Source of the DNA: DATKJY01 sp964540105
Lineage (GTDB): Bacteria; Zixibacteria; MSB-5A5; GN15; FEB-12
Assembly: GCA_964540105.1 (NCBI GenBank)
Contig: CAZILL010000002.1
Coordinates: 124,001-188,000, forward strand
DNA: 64,000 bases
Direction: 5' to 3'
Below, piece by piece: positions 26,657-34,567 of this stretch (positions within the stretch are counted from its first letter, which is position 1; each line of letters begins with the position of its first letter). The notes below the pieces were generated by a model. The model worked only from the letters and a program-made list of their open reading frames with translations. It was not told the DNA's origin and searched no databases. Position numbers and translations under genes: made by a program.

Positions 26657-26825
26657 AACTGTCCTTCATCGGCTTCGAATGCTCCACACCGAATGGTAAT
26701 ACCTGTCGGACACCGGAACAAGCACTAATTAGCTCTCCGAAGTGTTATTTAATGAAAAGTGATTTCATTGCGGCGTAGGTTCGTACCGCGCAGCGGTTTC
26801 GTGCCGTCAATGTTCTGTTCCTGCC

Positions 26826-27080
26826 CTACGGTTTCTCTTTGACAACGACAATCGTGCAATTGGTTACCAGTGCTGCCAATGCCCCCAGGGCGGCCAGAAC
26901 CGGAAGCAGGATCGTGCCGACCGACGCGACACTAACCGGAATCTCCAGCAACTTCTCTCCCTTTTCGTTCTTGATGATAATGCGTCGCACGTTTACTTCG
27001 TGCACCAGCTTCTTGACCATATCCACCAGCTGTTGGCCGGTAACCTTGATCTCTTCCTCAAACGTGTGTTGTTCCGACAT
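26826..27080 (-). CDS. DUF4342 family protein
   Basis: The 84-residue protein matches the DUF4342 pattern: an N-terminal EEIKVTGQQLVDMVKKLV helix, then VRRIIIKNEKGEKLLEIPV, and a hydrophobic C-terminal half (VGTILLPVLAALGALAAL) ending in TIVVVKE. The function is unknown; the hydrophobic segment suggests membrane association. I chose the ATG at 27080, with a GGAG nine bases upstream. A longer frame exists, but it runs over the ribosome site into noncoding sequence. It lies 43 bases after the Ser/Thr kinase gene in the same direction, so the two are probably co-transcribed. Confidence 0.85.
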   Translation of the reverse strand: MSEQHTFEEEIKVTGQQLVDMVKKLVHEVNVRRIIIKNEKGEKLLEIPVSVASVGTILLPVLAALGALAALVTNCTIVVVKEKP

Positions 27081-27123
27081 TAGTTTGTCTCCGTTCTGTT
27101 TGTCATACCGGACATACGCAGGA

Positions 27124-29547
27124 TCACGCACTCTTGTTCCGTCCGTAAGGCTCCCCTTCCCTGGGTACTTGATCAGCAAAATGCGGATCGAAACTGATTT
27201 CTCGTTCGGTTGGTCCGGCGTGTCCGGCGATAGCCCGGGCAATGTACTCGTTAGATTTCTCCGAATCGCGCAATATCGCATAGGCGCGCGCGATCTCGTA
27301 GAGTACTTCCCCGTCAAGCGCGGAACGTCCGACGAGATCGTTTACAAGTTCGATCGCCTCCTCGTTTCTACCCAGCGATGCCAGCGCCAGCGCGCGATAC
27401 GCTCGCACATGAAAGTTGGGGAATTCAGGCGAATCAGCAGCCCGACCCTGTTCGATCGACAAGTGGAAGTACTGCGCGGCCAGCTCCTTCCGCCCACAAC
27501 GCTGCTCCACAAAACCGAGGTAGTAGTTAGCGACGAACGGGAAGAAGCCTTCGATTGCCGACTTGGCAAACTTGTCACGCGCGGCATCATATTCCATGTG
27601 CACCAGATGAACATATCCGGCGTTAATCCAGCAGTTCGGATCCCCCTTGAATTTCGCAGCCAGAAGAAAGTTCTCCAGCGCTTGCTCCAGAACGCCCAGC
27701 TTCAAATAGACTGTCCCAAGCATATGATACGCTCGACCATAGTCGGGACCCAGCTCGATCGCACGCTGGAGGGTTGCCATTGCCAGTGTATACTTCTTTG
27801 AATCCATGTGCAAAATGCTGAGTAACAGCAGCGTCTCGAGATCGCAAGGAGCGAGTTCGAGCGCCTTTCTTGCCCACGAAAGAGCCAAATCATGATTCCC
27901 CTGCATTTCCGCCAGCCAAGCGATGGTCCGGTGTCCGATGGCATATTTGGGATTGTATTCTATGGCCTTGAGGAATGATTGCTCGGCTGAGATCGGGTCC
28001 CCGGAGAACATGTAATATCGGCCCAGCGATCGATGCGCTTCGGGCAGTGTGGGCGCGATGGCGATCGCGCTCAGCGCTTCGGATTTGGCCGCATCTATCG
28101 TGTGCGGGCTGCGGTCATAATAGGCCATGTACTTAAAAGAATAGACGTCCGACAGACCGGCATGGGCAAAGGCCAGTGTCGGATCGATCTCCAGCGCTTT
28201 GCGAAACATCATCAAAGCGAATTCAAGGTCATCTGGCTTGTTGGTCTGATAGTAGCTCTTCCCCTTGAGATAGTATTCGTAGGCCGAGATGTCGGTCTTC
28301 AGGTAGTCGTCAAACTCAACCGTCGACGATCCCGACTGGTTCGCCAACGCGATAGCAACTTCGCGAGCGGCGGTCGCCAGAACCTTGAAGAGTTCGTCCG
28401 AACTTCCTGAAAACTGTTCTCCAAAGATCAGTTTGTTCCCGTCGTCACCATAGATACTCAAGTGCAGCTGGATCTCATCTTTCCACTTCCGCAGTGACCC
28501 GACAATGACATAGTGCGATCGACAGCGTTCAAAAACTTCGCGGATATTGCGTGAGTACACTTTCGATGCCTGCGCCGAAACGATCAATCCGGTCCGGCGA
28601 GAGAGTTCACCGATCACATCTTCGGTGAAGCCAATGCAAAAATAGTCCCAGCTCGGATCGCCCGAGAGATTCTGAATATCAATGACGGTGACGGTCTGCC
28701 TCGCTTCGACATATTTTTCTCTCTCCACCGCCTGCCCTGAGTCACGACCGTGGGTGAACGCCTCCAACACCGCCTGCATGTCCACGTAGCGGCTCGCCGG
28801 TTGCTTGGCCAGCGCCCTCATGATCAACACATTGAGCCATTCGGGAATACTCGTCACGATCTCCTGCGGCTCAGACGGAGATTCGTGAAGGATGGAATAG
28901 ATGATGGCCGAGGGGTATGCGCCCTCGAACGGTCTGATGCCGGTGAAGAGCTCATAAAGAACGACTCCATAGCTGAAGACATCCGATGCCGCGCCAAGGG
29001 TTTCACCGCCGACTTGTTCCGGTGATAGATAGTATAAAGTCCCCTCGATGTTCCCCTTTTCGTCCACGGTGTCCGGTGTCATGGCTTTGGCGAGTCCGAA
29101 GTCCAAAATCTTCGCCTGCCCACCGGGCGTGATCTTGATGTTCTCCGGTTTGAGATCTCTATGCACCAGCCCTTCGCCGTGGGCAGCTTTCAACCCCTCG
29201 GCCACCTGACGCGCCAGCTCAATCTTCTGGTCGAAAGACATACTGGCAGCCGACGATCTGAGATCGTCACCATAGATCAATTCGAGGGAAATGAAGGGGT
29301 GGTTGTCGATCTCGGAGTGCTCCCACACCTTCACGACATACGGAGAGTCGATTCTGGCCGCTTGTTTGGCTTCCTGCGCCAATCGTGCGCGATAGTCCGG
29401 AGATTTCGAAAGACTGGAGCGGATCAGCTTTAACGCCACTGCGCGGTCAAGGCGGGTATCGACTGCCTGATAGACCCGTCCCATCGCTCCTTCACCGAGC
29501 AGTCGTCCGATCTGGTATGATCCGAACATCGACCCGGGATCAAACAT
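27124..29547 (-). CDS. Ser/Thr protein kinase with TolB-like domain and TPR array
   Basis: This 807-residue cytosolic protein joins three parts. A complete Hanks-type kinase (about 8-275) has the glycine loop GEGAMGRVY, VALKLI lysine, HRDLKPENIKI (about 126-136), DFGLAK (about 147-152) and SPEQV. A TolB/FlgO-like domain (about 290-430, VIDIQNLSGDPSWDYF and FTEDVIGELSRR) is common after kinases in Acidobacteria and FCB bacteria. At least eight TPR repeats follow (about 445-790). There is no membrane span, so it is probably soluble. I preferred the ATG at 29547 to the TTG at 29586 because kinases of this type start a few residues before the glycine loop. The gene is divergent from a GAF-phosphatase gene. 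Confidence 0.92.
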   Translation of the reverse strand: MFDPGSMFGSYQIGRLLGEGAMGRVYQAVDTRLDRAVALKLIRSSLSKSPDYRARLAQEAKQAARIDSPYVVKVWEHSEIDNHPFISLELIYGDDLRSSAASMSFDQKIELARQVAEGLKAAHGEGLVHRDLKPENIKITPGGQAKILDFGLAKAMTPDTVDEKGNIEGTLYYLSPEQVGGETLGAASDVFSYGVVLYELFTGIRPFEGAYPSAIIYSILHESPSEPQEIVTSIPEWLNVLIMRALAKQPASRYVDMQAVLEAFTHGRDSGQAVEREKYVEARQTVTVIDIQNLSGDPSWDYFCIGFTEDVIGELSRRTGLIVSAQASKVYSRNIREVFERCRSHYVIVGSLRKWKDEIQLHLSIYGDDGNKLIFGEQFSGSSDELFKVLATAAREVAIALANQSGSSTVEFDDYLKTDISAYEYYLKGKSYYQTNKPDDLEFALMMFRKALEIDPTLAFAHAGLSDVYSFKYMAYYDRSPHTIDAAKSEALSAIAIAPTLPEAHRSLGRYYMFSGDPISAEQSFLKAIEYNPKYAIGHRTIAWLAEMQGNHDLALSWARKALELAPCDLETLLLLSILHMDSKKYTLAMATLQRAIELGPDYGRAYHMLGTVYLKLGVLEQALENFLLAAKFKGDPNCWINAGYVHLVHMEYDAARDKFAKSAIEGFFPFVANYYLGFVEQRCGRKELAAQYFHLSIEQGRAADSPEFPNFHVRAYRALALASLGRNEEAIELVNDLVGRSALDGEVLYEIARAYAILRDSEKSNEYIARAIAGHAGPTEREISFDPHFADQVPREGEPYGRNKSA

Positions 29548-29667
29548 ATGCAGACCTGCATGTCGCGGGCCGGCTGACCCCGACAATTAACAGTTGATAC
29601 GAACCACTTGATCTCATATCCTACCTGTGGAGATTCCCGACCCTAAATATATAGTAATCTCTGCAGC

Positions 29668-30960
29668 ATGACAAATGTTTCGGATTTAGAACTTAAGCGC
29701 CTCCAGCAGGCCGTTCAGGAGTTGACCACCCTCAACGAGATAGCTCGTACGATCAGCGCCTCCATGACGGTTGACTCGATCACGCAGGTTATTCTCGATC
29801 ACTGCCTGCGCCGGTGCGCGGCCACCCAGGGGGGCGTCTTCCTTTTGGACAAGGCAGAACTCTCGGCCGACAAGTTTCGCACGTTTGTTCGGGAATTCGA
29901 CACCGGCTCCTACCAAATCCCGCTCCGCCTCAACGCCACTCTCACCGGCTGGATGCTTAAGCACCGAACGGTGTTGCTCTGGAGTAGAGCGGTCCCCGAT
30001 GATCGTTTCCCGGGTATAGACTTTGCCACATTTGGAATCCAGTCGATTCTGGCCGCTCCGCTCATGTCCCACAGCACCCTTATCGGTGTCCTGACTCTCT
30101 TCAACAAGAAAGGGGCTTCGGGCTTTGATGACAACGATAAGCGGCTGCTGGCCATTGTCGGGTCGCAGACGGCGCAGGTCATCGAGAACGCCCGCCTTTT
30201 CGAGCAGGAACAGCGGCTCAAGCTGATCGAAGAAGAACTGAAGATGGCAACCAGCATCCAGGCCGGATTCCTACCGAAAAGTGACCTCATCCGACCGGAT
30301 GGACAGATTGCCGGCGTGTGCCTGCCGGCTAAACAGGTCGGCGGCGACTTCTACGACATTCTCGAATTGGCTGACAAGCGCGTGTTTGTCTCGATCGGTG
30401 ATGTTTCCGATAAGGGGATGCCGGCCGCGCTGCTGATGTCGAACGCGCAGGCGGTGCTGAGATCGAACATCGCACGCGGTAATGACATTAATTTGAGCGC
30501 GGTTGCCTCCGATCTCAACCGACTGATCTGCCAGTTTTCGTCGCCGGGGCAGTTTATCACGGCTCTGCTTGGTATCGTGGATTTCGAGAAGCGGACCTTC
30601 ACCTATGTCAACGCCGGACATCACGGGCCGGTTGTGCTCGGGCGTGATGGCGTGGTTCAGACTTTCAGCGAATCCGATCTGATCATTGGTGTGCTGCCCG
30701 CCTGCGTATACCGGCAGCAGACGCTCTCTCTTGGCGACGCGCGCCTGGTTGTGCTCTATACCGATGGTGTCACCGAAGCGGAGAACGCCTCGGGGGAGCA
30801 GTACGGCGACGAACGACTTCAGGCGATCATAAGGCGGGCAAGGAACAACAACTCGGCGGAAGTTCTTGACAATCTTACTGCAGATCTCTCGAAATATCGC
30901 GATGGCCACGCGCGATCGGACGATCAGACCTCAGTCGCGATTCTGTTCCCGGACAGGTAG
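29668..30960 (+). CDS. GAF domain SpoIIE/RsbU-type protein phosphatase
   Basis: This 430-residue protein has a GAF sensor domain (about 15-180), a short coiled-coil linker (about 185-215) and a PP2C-type SpoIIE phosphatase (about 222-428). Metal-binding aspartates are visible in QVGGDFYDILEL, IGDVSDKGMPAALLMS, YTDGVTEAEN and ARSDDQTSVAI. Enzymes of this kind usually dephosphorylate a STAS anti-anti-sigma factor; a STAS gene is present at 48279 but not adjacent. It may also oppose the divergent kinase. The ATG has no clear Shine-Dalgarno, and a TATAGT hexamer ends 12 bases upstream, so the mRNA leader may be very short. Confidence 0.93.
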   Translation: MTNVSDLELKRLQQAVQELTTLNEIARTISASMTVDSITQVILDHCLRRCAATQGGVFLLDKAELSADKFRTFVREFDTGSYQIPLRLNATLTGWMLKHRTVLLWSRAVPDDRFPGIDFATFGIQSILAAPLMSHSTLIGVLTLFNKKGASGFDDNDKRLLAIVGSQTAQVIENARLFEQEQRLKLIEEELKMATSIQAGFLPKSDLIRPDGQIAGVCLPAKQVGGDFYDILELADKRVFVSIGDVSDKGMPAALLMSNAQAVLRSNIARGNDINLSAVASDLNRLICQFSSPGQFITALLGIVDFEKRTFTYVNAGHHGPVVLGRDGVVQTFSESDLIIGVLPACVYRQQTLSLGDARLVVLYTDGVTEAENASGEQYGDERLQAIIRRARNNNSAEVLDNLTADLSKYRDGHARSDDQTSVAILFPDR

Positions 30961-31036
30961 CCGGCCGATATTGGCAAGCCTTCCAATTTCCCCGTCGAGT
31001 CAGATTGTCACTCCGAGATTCGCTCTATCATCCCAA

Positions 31037-32896
31037 TCAGAACTCGAAGCACGGCTTGACGGGCACTGACAAGCCCATCAGGTAATCCACCATTCCGAAC
31101 ATGTCCTGAATATCCATAATCCCGTCGCAATCATAGTCAGCCAGGTGCGCCGATGGAAACGGCTCGACGCTGGTGGCCAGGTAATCGATTATCGCAAAGA
31201 GATCGTTGATATCCAGCGCGCCATCATTGTTCGCGTCACCGTGGGAGATCGATAGCACCGCGCGGAAGGCGTCGACGCGGCCCCAGCCGAACTGATTGTC
31301 CGGATCATAACCAGGATGCACCGCAGTACGCTGCAAGATATTCGTGACGGCCATATTCGTGACACCTTGTTCTTCCGACAGGAGCGACGGGTCCTTTGAA
31401 AGGAGGAGCGAGGCCACGCCTGCAGCAATCGGGCAAGCGGCCGAAGTGCCATTAAACTTACAGTAATAGTTCGGGTTATTTGGATATATTTCGCATGCCG
31501 TAAGGAAGTAACCGCTGCCTTCACCTGGATTTATTCCCAACCCCCCCATTCGATCTAGCGTGAAAACACCATCGTTCCAGTTGGCACCCCCGCTCGGTGC
31601 CACCAAGTCGAGTCCGTAACCGTACTGGCTGTAGTACCACCGAGCAGAGTCGTTATCGGGATGCACTGCGCCAACAGCTACACAGCTACTATACGAGGCG
31701 GGGAACGCGAGATAATCCATGCCACTATTTCCACTTGCAAAGAGAATCGTGCACCCCAGCGTGTCAGAACCGCGCACCCGGCCGCGGCGATGGGCGTTGT
31801 AAATGGCAGTACTGATCACACCGAACTGGTACGCGGTATCGTGAGGATCATCCTCGTTGAATTCATATCCCCAACTGCAGGAGATAATGTCCGCCCCGTG
31901 CTGATAGGCCCACGTTATCGCAGCTGCAACCGTGTCCGCTAGCGGTTCCTTCATTCCATTGAACAGGGTTATCGGCAGAATTCTGACAATCGGATTCAGC
32001 GATATAATGCCGGAGGCTTCACTGCCACCAGCCGCGCTGTCCGTCGTGTGACTGGCAGCGATTAGTCCGGCGCAGAACATACCGTGCCACAGTGATGGCT
32101 TATCAGGAGTAGAAACATAGTCTATCCCTGGCAGGATTCTTGAAGCCGGTAAGTCCTCGTGAGCATCTATCTTTGTGTCAATCACGGCTACGATCACACT
32201 CTCGGTCAATCCGGCGAAATCCCAGACTGATCGATCGTTGAACGAACCAATCACGCGCTTAATGTGACTCTGATAACCATGGTAGTGATCATAGAGTTTG
32301 TAGCCACTCAACGTCGGGCGGGCACTGAAGATCGGGTGAGCAAAATCACACATGGACAGCTGGTAGTATCGGTTTGCAAGCTCCAATGCCCCCGTACCAG
32401 ACGCTTTCGTGTTGCGTAGAACCCACACGTTGGGCATCCCCTCGATCTCGTACACTGATTCCGCCCCGAACTGTAGGTTGACAGAGTCGATCTCAGATTT
32501 CGACACTTTCTCCTTGAAGCCGACCGCAATGCGGTCACCAACAAGAAGAGGAGACCCTCCAATGGTCTGATAATAGGGTTCGGCGCCGACAAGTCCGGGA
32601 ACCTGTCGAAGCGAATCAATGAACGGATCTAACGCATTCGCAACCTTCAGTCGATAGGCCGTGAACCCATCGATGAGTGTCGAATCGCTCTGGAGCTCAC
32701 CCACCCGGACGAATGTACCTATCAGCTCTTCTCGTTGGACAGGCGACAGGCTAGGGTCGAACTTCACTGTAATTCGTGTCGAATCGACTCGCAGCGGTAT
32801 CTGCTTGCCCCCACTGTAGTAGTAGATGTCTTTGGCATTTGAACTCGCGGCGGCTATGAGCACGAGTATCAGGACCATCCTCGAAATAGGTTTCAT
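31037..32896 (-). CDS. secreted subtilisin-like serine protease with C-terminal dockerin pair
   Basis: This 619-residue S8 peptidase has a signal peptide (1-21) and an N-terminal prodomain region (about 22-220). The catalytic triad is complete: Asp240 in VIVAVIDTKID, His271 in WHGMFCAGLIA and Ser485 in FNGTSAACPIAAG, with oxyanion Asn390 in FASGNSG. The last 70 residues form a dockerin-type pair of calcium loops (DANNDGALDINDLFAIIDYL and DYDCDGIMDIQDMFGMVDYL). It lacks the FlgD-like tail of the other large secreted proteins. GGGGAG precedes the ATG by eight bases. It follows the beta-propeller lipoprotein-like gene by 18 bases, so the two are likely one operon. Confidence 0.93.
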   Translation of the reverse strand: MKPISRMVLILVLIAAASSNAKDIYYYSGGKQIPLRVDSTRITVKFDPSLSPVQREELIGTFVRVGELQSDSTLIDGFTAYRLKVANALDPFIDSLRQVPGLVGAEPYYQTIGGSPLLVGDRIAVGFKEKVSKSEIDSVNLQFGAESVYEIEGMPNVWVLRNTKASGTGALELANRYYQLSMCDFAHPIFSARPTLSGYKLYDHYHGYQSHIKRVIGSFNDRSVWDFAGLTESVIVAVIDTKIDAHEDLPASRILPGIDYVSTPDKPSLWHGMFCAGLIAASHTTDSAAGGSEASGIISLNPIVRILPITLFNGMKEPLADTVAAAITWAYQHGADIISCSWGYEFNEDDPHDTAYQFGVISTAIYNAHRRGRVRGSDTLGCTILFASGNSGMDYLAFPASYSSCVAVGAVHPDNDSARWYYSQYGYGLDLVAPSGGANWNDGVFTLDRMGGLGINPGEGSGYFLTACEIYPNNPNYYCKFNGTSAACPIAAGVASLLLSKDPSLLSEEQGVTNMAVTNILQRTAVHPGYDPDNQFGWGRVDAFRAVLSISHGDANNDGALDINDLFAIIDYLATSVEPFPSAHLADYDCDGIMDIQDMFGMVDYLMGLSVPVKPCFEF

Positions 32897-32914
32897 TGAA
32901 AACTCCCCTCTTTG

Positions 32915-33958
32915 TTAAGGCTTTGTTTGACAAGTGAGAAACGTCATGCTCCGCCTTGTACAGAGCCACTTCGCCGTGTCAGGTCGAGCCAGATTGTAGT
33001 CGAGTAACATCCCACCATCCACTCTTTCCGCAATTAGATGGCCATCAGGCGTCATGGCCATATAACCTGCAGGAATGTAGTCGCTCGCGGAGCACCGACC
33101 GCCCGCCGAATATGGTATGCGAACCGAATCGAGCATCCGGTTGCCGGGGAAATCGTAGACCGCGAAAGTGTAAGGCGCAGGTGGCCAATCAATATCACCC
33201 GGTACAGTCAGATAGAACCGCGTGCCATCCGGTGACGCCACCATGTCATGACCGGTGCGTCCTAGCGCACGATCAAACAGAAGGGTATCCCGCTCCACAT
33301 CGTAGACCTGGAGCTTCCCATGTTGGTAAGCGATCAGTGTTACATTGTCTTTCGCGATCATCGTTGAGATGCCAAGAGCGAACGGCACACTTCTTTTCCA
33401 CAAGATCGATCCGCTGTCAATTCCGATACACGCCAGGGGGGTGAGGGTTGGTGGATCCCCGTAAAAGCCATATCGGCAGTAGAAGAGCTTACTATCGTTT
33501 GAAAACGTTCCGGTAGTGGTCGGAACGGTGTCACGAAAGAGGACAAAATGATCTGAGGCTCTTAGAATGATCAAAGAGTCCGACAAAAGCGCGATCATAT
33601 TCCCGTCAGGTGAGTGGACAATGTCCCACACATCACCACAGGGAAGATCGAAGATAATCTCAGGCGAGGCTACGTCCAGGGCTGAGACGCCCGCCAGCCT
33701 CTTAAAATAGAGTTTCCGGCCATCCGGGGATGCTTTTAGACCGAAGACATCCGAAAAAGGCAATGGAATTGAATCAACCGCTCCGGTCAGTGTATGATAA
33801 CCGACCAGGTTCCCTCCATACGGGTTCCAGCCGTACACCACATAGTCTTTAGGGCCGTCTGGCGGTGGGTCTGTACTCTTGTCAGCGCACTTCGTCAGCA
33901 GCAGAGAGACGGCAACGCACAGCAAAGCACACACCGCGCTTAAGATTCTCACTCGCAT
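32915..33958 (-). CDS. exported beta-propeller (WD40/YVTN-like) protein
   Basis: This 347-residue protein has an N-terminal hydrophobic signal (RILSAVCALLCVAVSLLLTKC); the cysteine could be lipidated, although the lipobox is not ideal. The rest is made of repeats with the ASPDGRKLYF, HSPDGNMIALL, ASPDGTRFYLT and MTPDGHLIAE motifs of YVTN/WD40-like propellers. No catalytic residues are seen; it is likely a binding protein. The ATG at 33958 has GGGAGG ten bases upstream and opens directly on the signal, so I rejected the 24-codon extension. It is upstream of, and probably co-transcribed with, the dockerin protease. Confidence 0.78.
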   Translation of the reverse strand: MRVRILSAVCALLCVAVSLLLTKCADKSTDPPPDGPKDYVVYGWNPYGGNLVGYHTLTGAVDSIPLPFSDVFGLKASPDGRKLYFKRLAGVSALDVASPEIIFDLPCGDVWDIVHSPDGNMIALLSDSLIILRASDHFVLFRDTVPTTTGTFSNDSKLFYCRYGFYGDPPTLTPLACIGIDSGSILWKRSVPFALGISTMIAKDNVTLIAYQHGKLQVYDVERDTLLFDRALGRTGHDMVASPDGTRFYLTVPGDIDWPPAPYTFAVYDFPGNRMLDSVRIPYSAGGRCSASDYIPAGYMAMTPDGHLIAERVDGGMLLDYNLARPDTAKWLCTRRSMTFLTCQTKP

Positions 33959-34393
33959 GTTCACTAAACCTCCCAATCTGGTTCCCTCGTCCTGTTTCAA
34001 GTATAACGAATCCCCCCCCCCGCGTGTCAAGAGGAAAAATGAGATAATGTTGTCTACACCTAGTCGAATTGAGGCTCTTGCCTAGGGGCCAGAAGAAGCG
34101 CCAGTTCACACACCCCGCTAAAGTCGGGGCGCAAGAACTAGCGCAACCGCAAACTACTGCCTGCCCCACAAGATCACCCCCAACTCACCCGCAATCCCCG
34201 CTCCGCATAGCTTTATGAAAGAGCTGTGTATGCCAACGACTAACCGTCAGCGCCCGCGAAGCGAACCGGCCCCGCGCAGCGGGTGAGAAAACGAACCCAT
34301 TTCCCATTCTACTGCAGGTCTCTGCTCAAGAAAGACTCGACCTGCCGTGATTCAACAACTGCCCAGGCAGTGAGCCTGCACCACGCCGTGGTG

Positions 34394-34435
34394 CTACGGG
34401 CAGAGCGGCAATACGACCACGCCGCTCAGACAATT
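34394..34435 (-). pseudogene. vestigial dockerin C-terminus
   Basis: On the minus strand this reads LSGVVVLPLCP and then a stop, nearly identical to the end of the adjacent secreted protein (LSGVAVLPACP, stop), and the DNA is similar over about 30 bases. Upstream of it no dockerin sequence remains. It is best seen as the relic of a duplicated or replaced gene end. Confidence 0.45.
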
Positions 34436-34461
34436 GGCATGTCCCTTGCTCGCTTGGAACC

Positions 34462-34508
34462 TTCGGTCAGGTCACAATCCCAGAAGCAGGGATCAAGACC
34501 CGACCGAA
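34462..34508. repeat. long compound inverted repeat
   Basis: A 12-base left arm (TTCGGTCAGGTC, 34462-34473) is complementary to the right arm (34497-34508) with one mismatch. Inside lies a second stem, ATCCC with GGGAT, around a seven-base loop. There is no T-run on either strand, so it is not a classic terminator. It may be a 3' mRNA stabiliser for the dockerin protein gene or part of an RNA. Confidence 0.5.
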
Positions 34509-34567
34509 CGATTAGAATGTCGCGTCAAGCCTGTCCCTGTTCAACAGGGTGTGAACTGACGCCGACC

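Larger units (their letters stand above)
33959..34567. other. 609-base gap rich in palindromes, with a dockerin remnant
   Basis: No gene is supported here. Near 34014-34022 there is a run of nine C. From 34100 to 34550 there are at least six inverted repeats: 34103-34140, 34314-34345, 34359-34370, 34378-34394, 34462-34508 and 34535-34549. A short stretch at 34394-34435 encodes, on the minus strand, a near copy of the last residues of the neighbouring dockerin protein with its stop codon. The region may carry structured RNA or be a decaying gene. Confidence 0.5.

Noticed and set aside
34014..34022. Run of nine C in the palindrome-rich gap
   Set aside because: It could be a phase-variation tract, but it lies outside any gene and over 50 bases from the nearest start, so no switch is supported.
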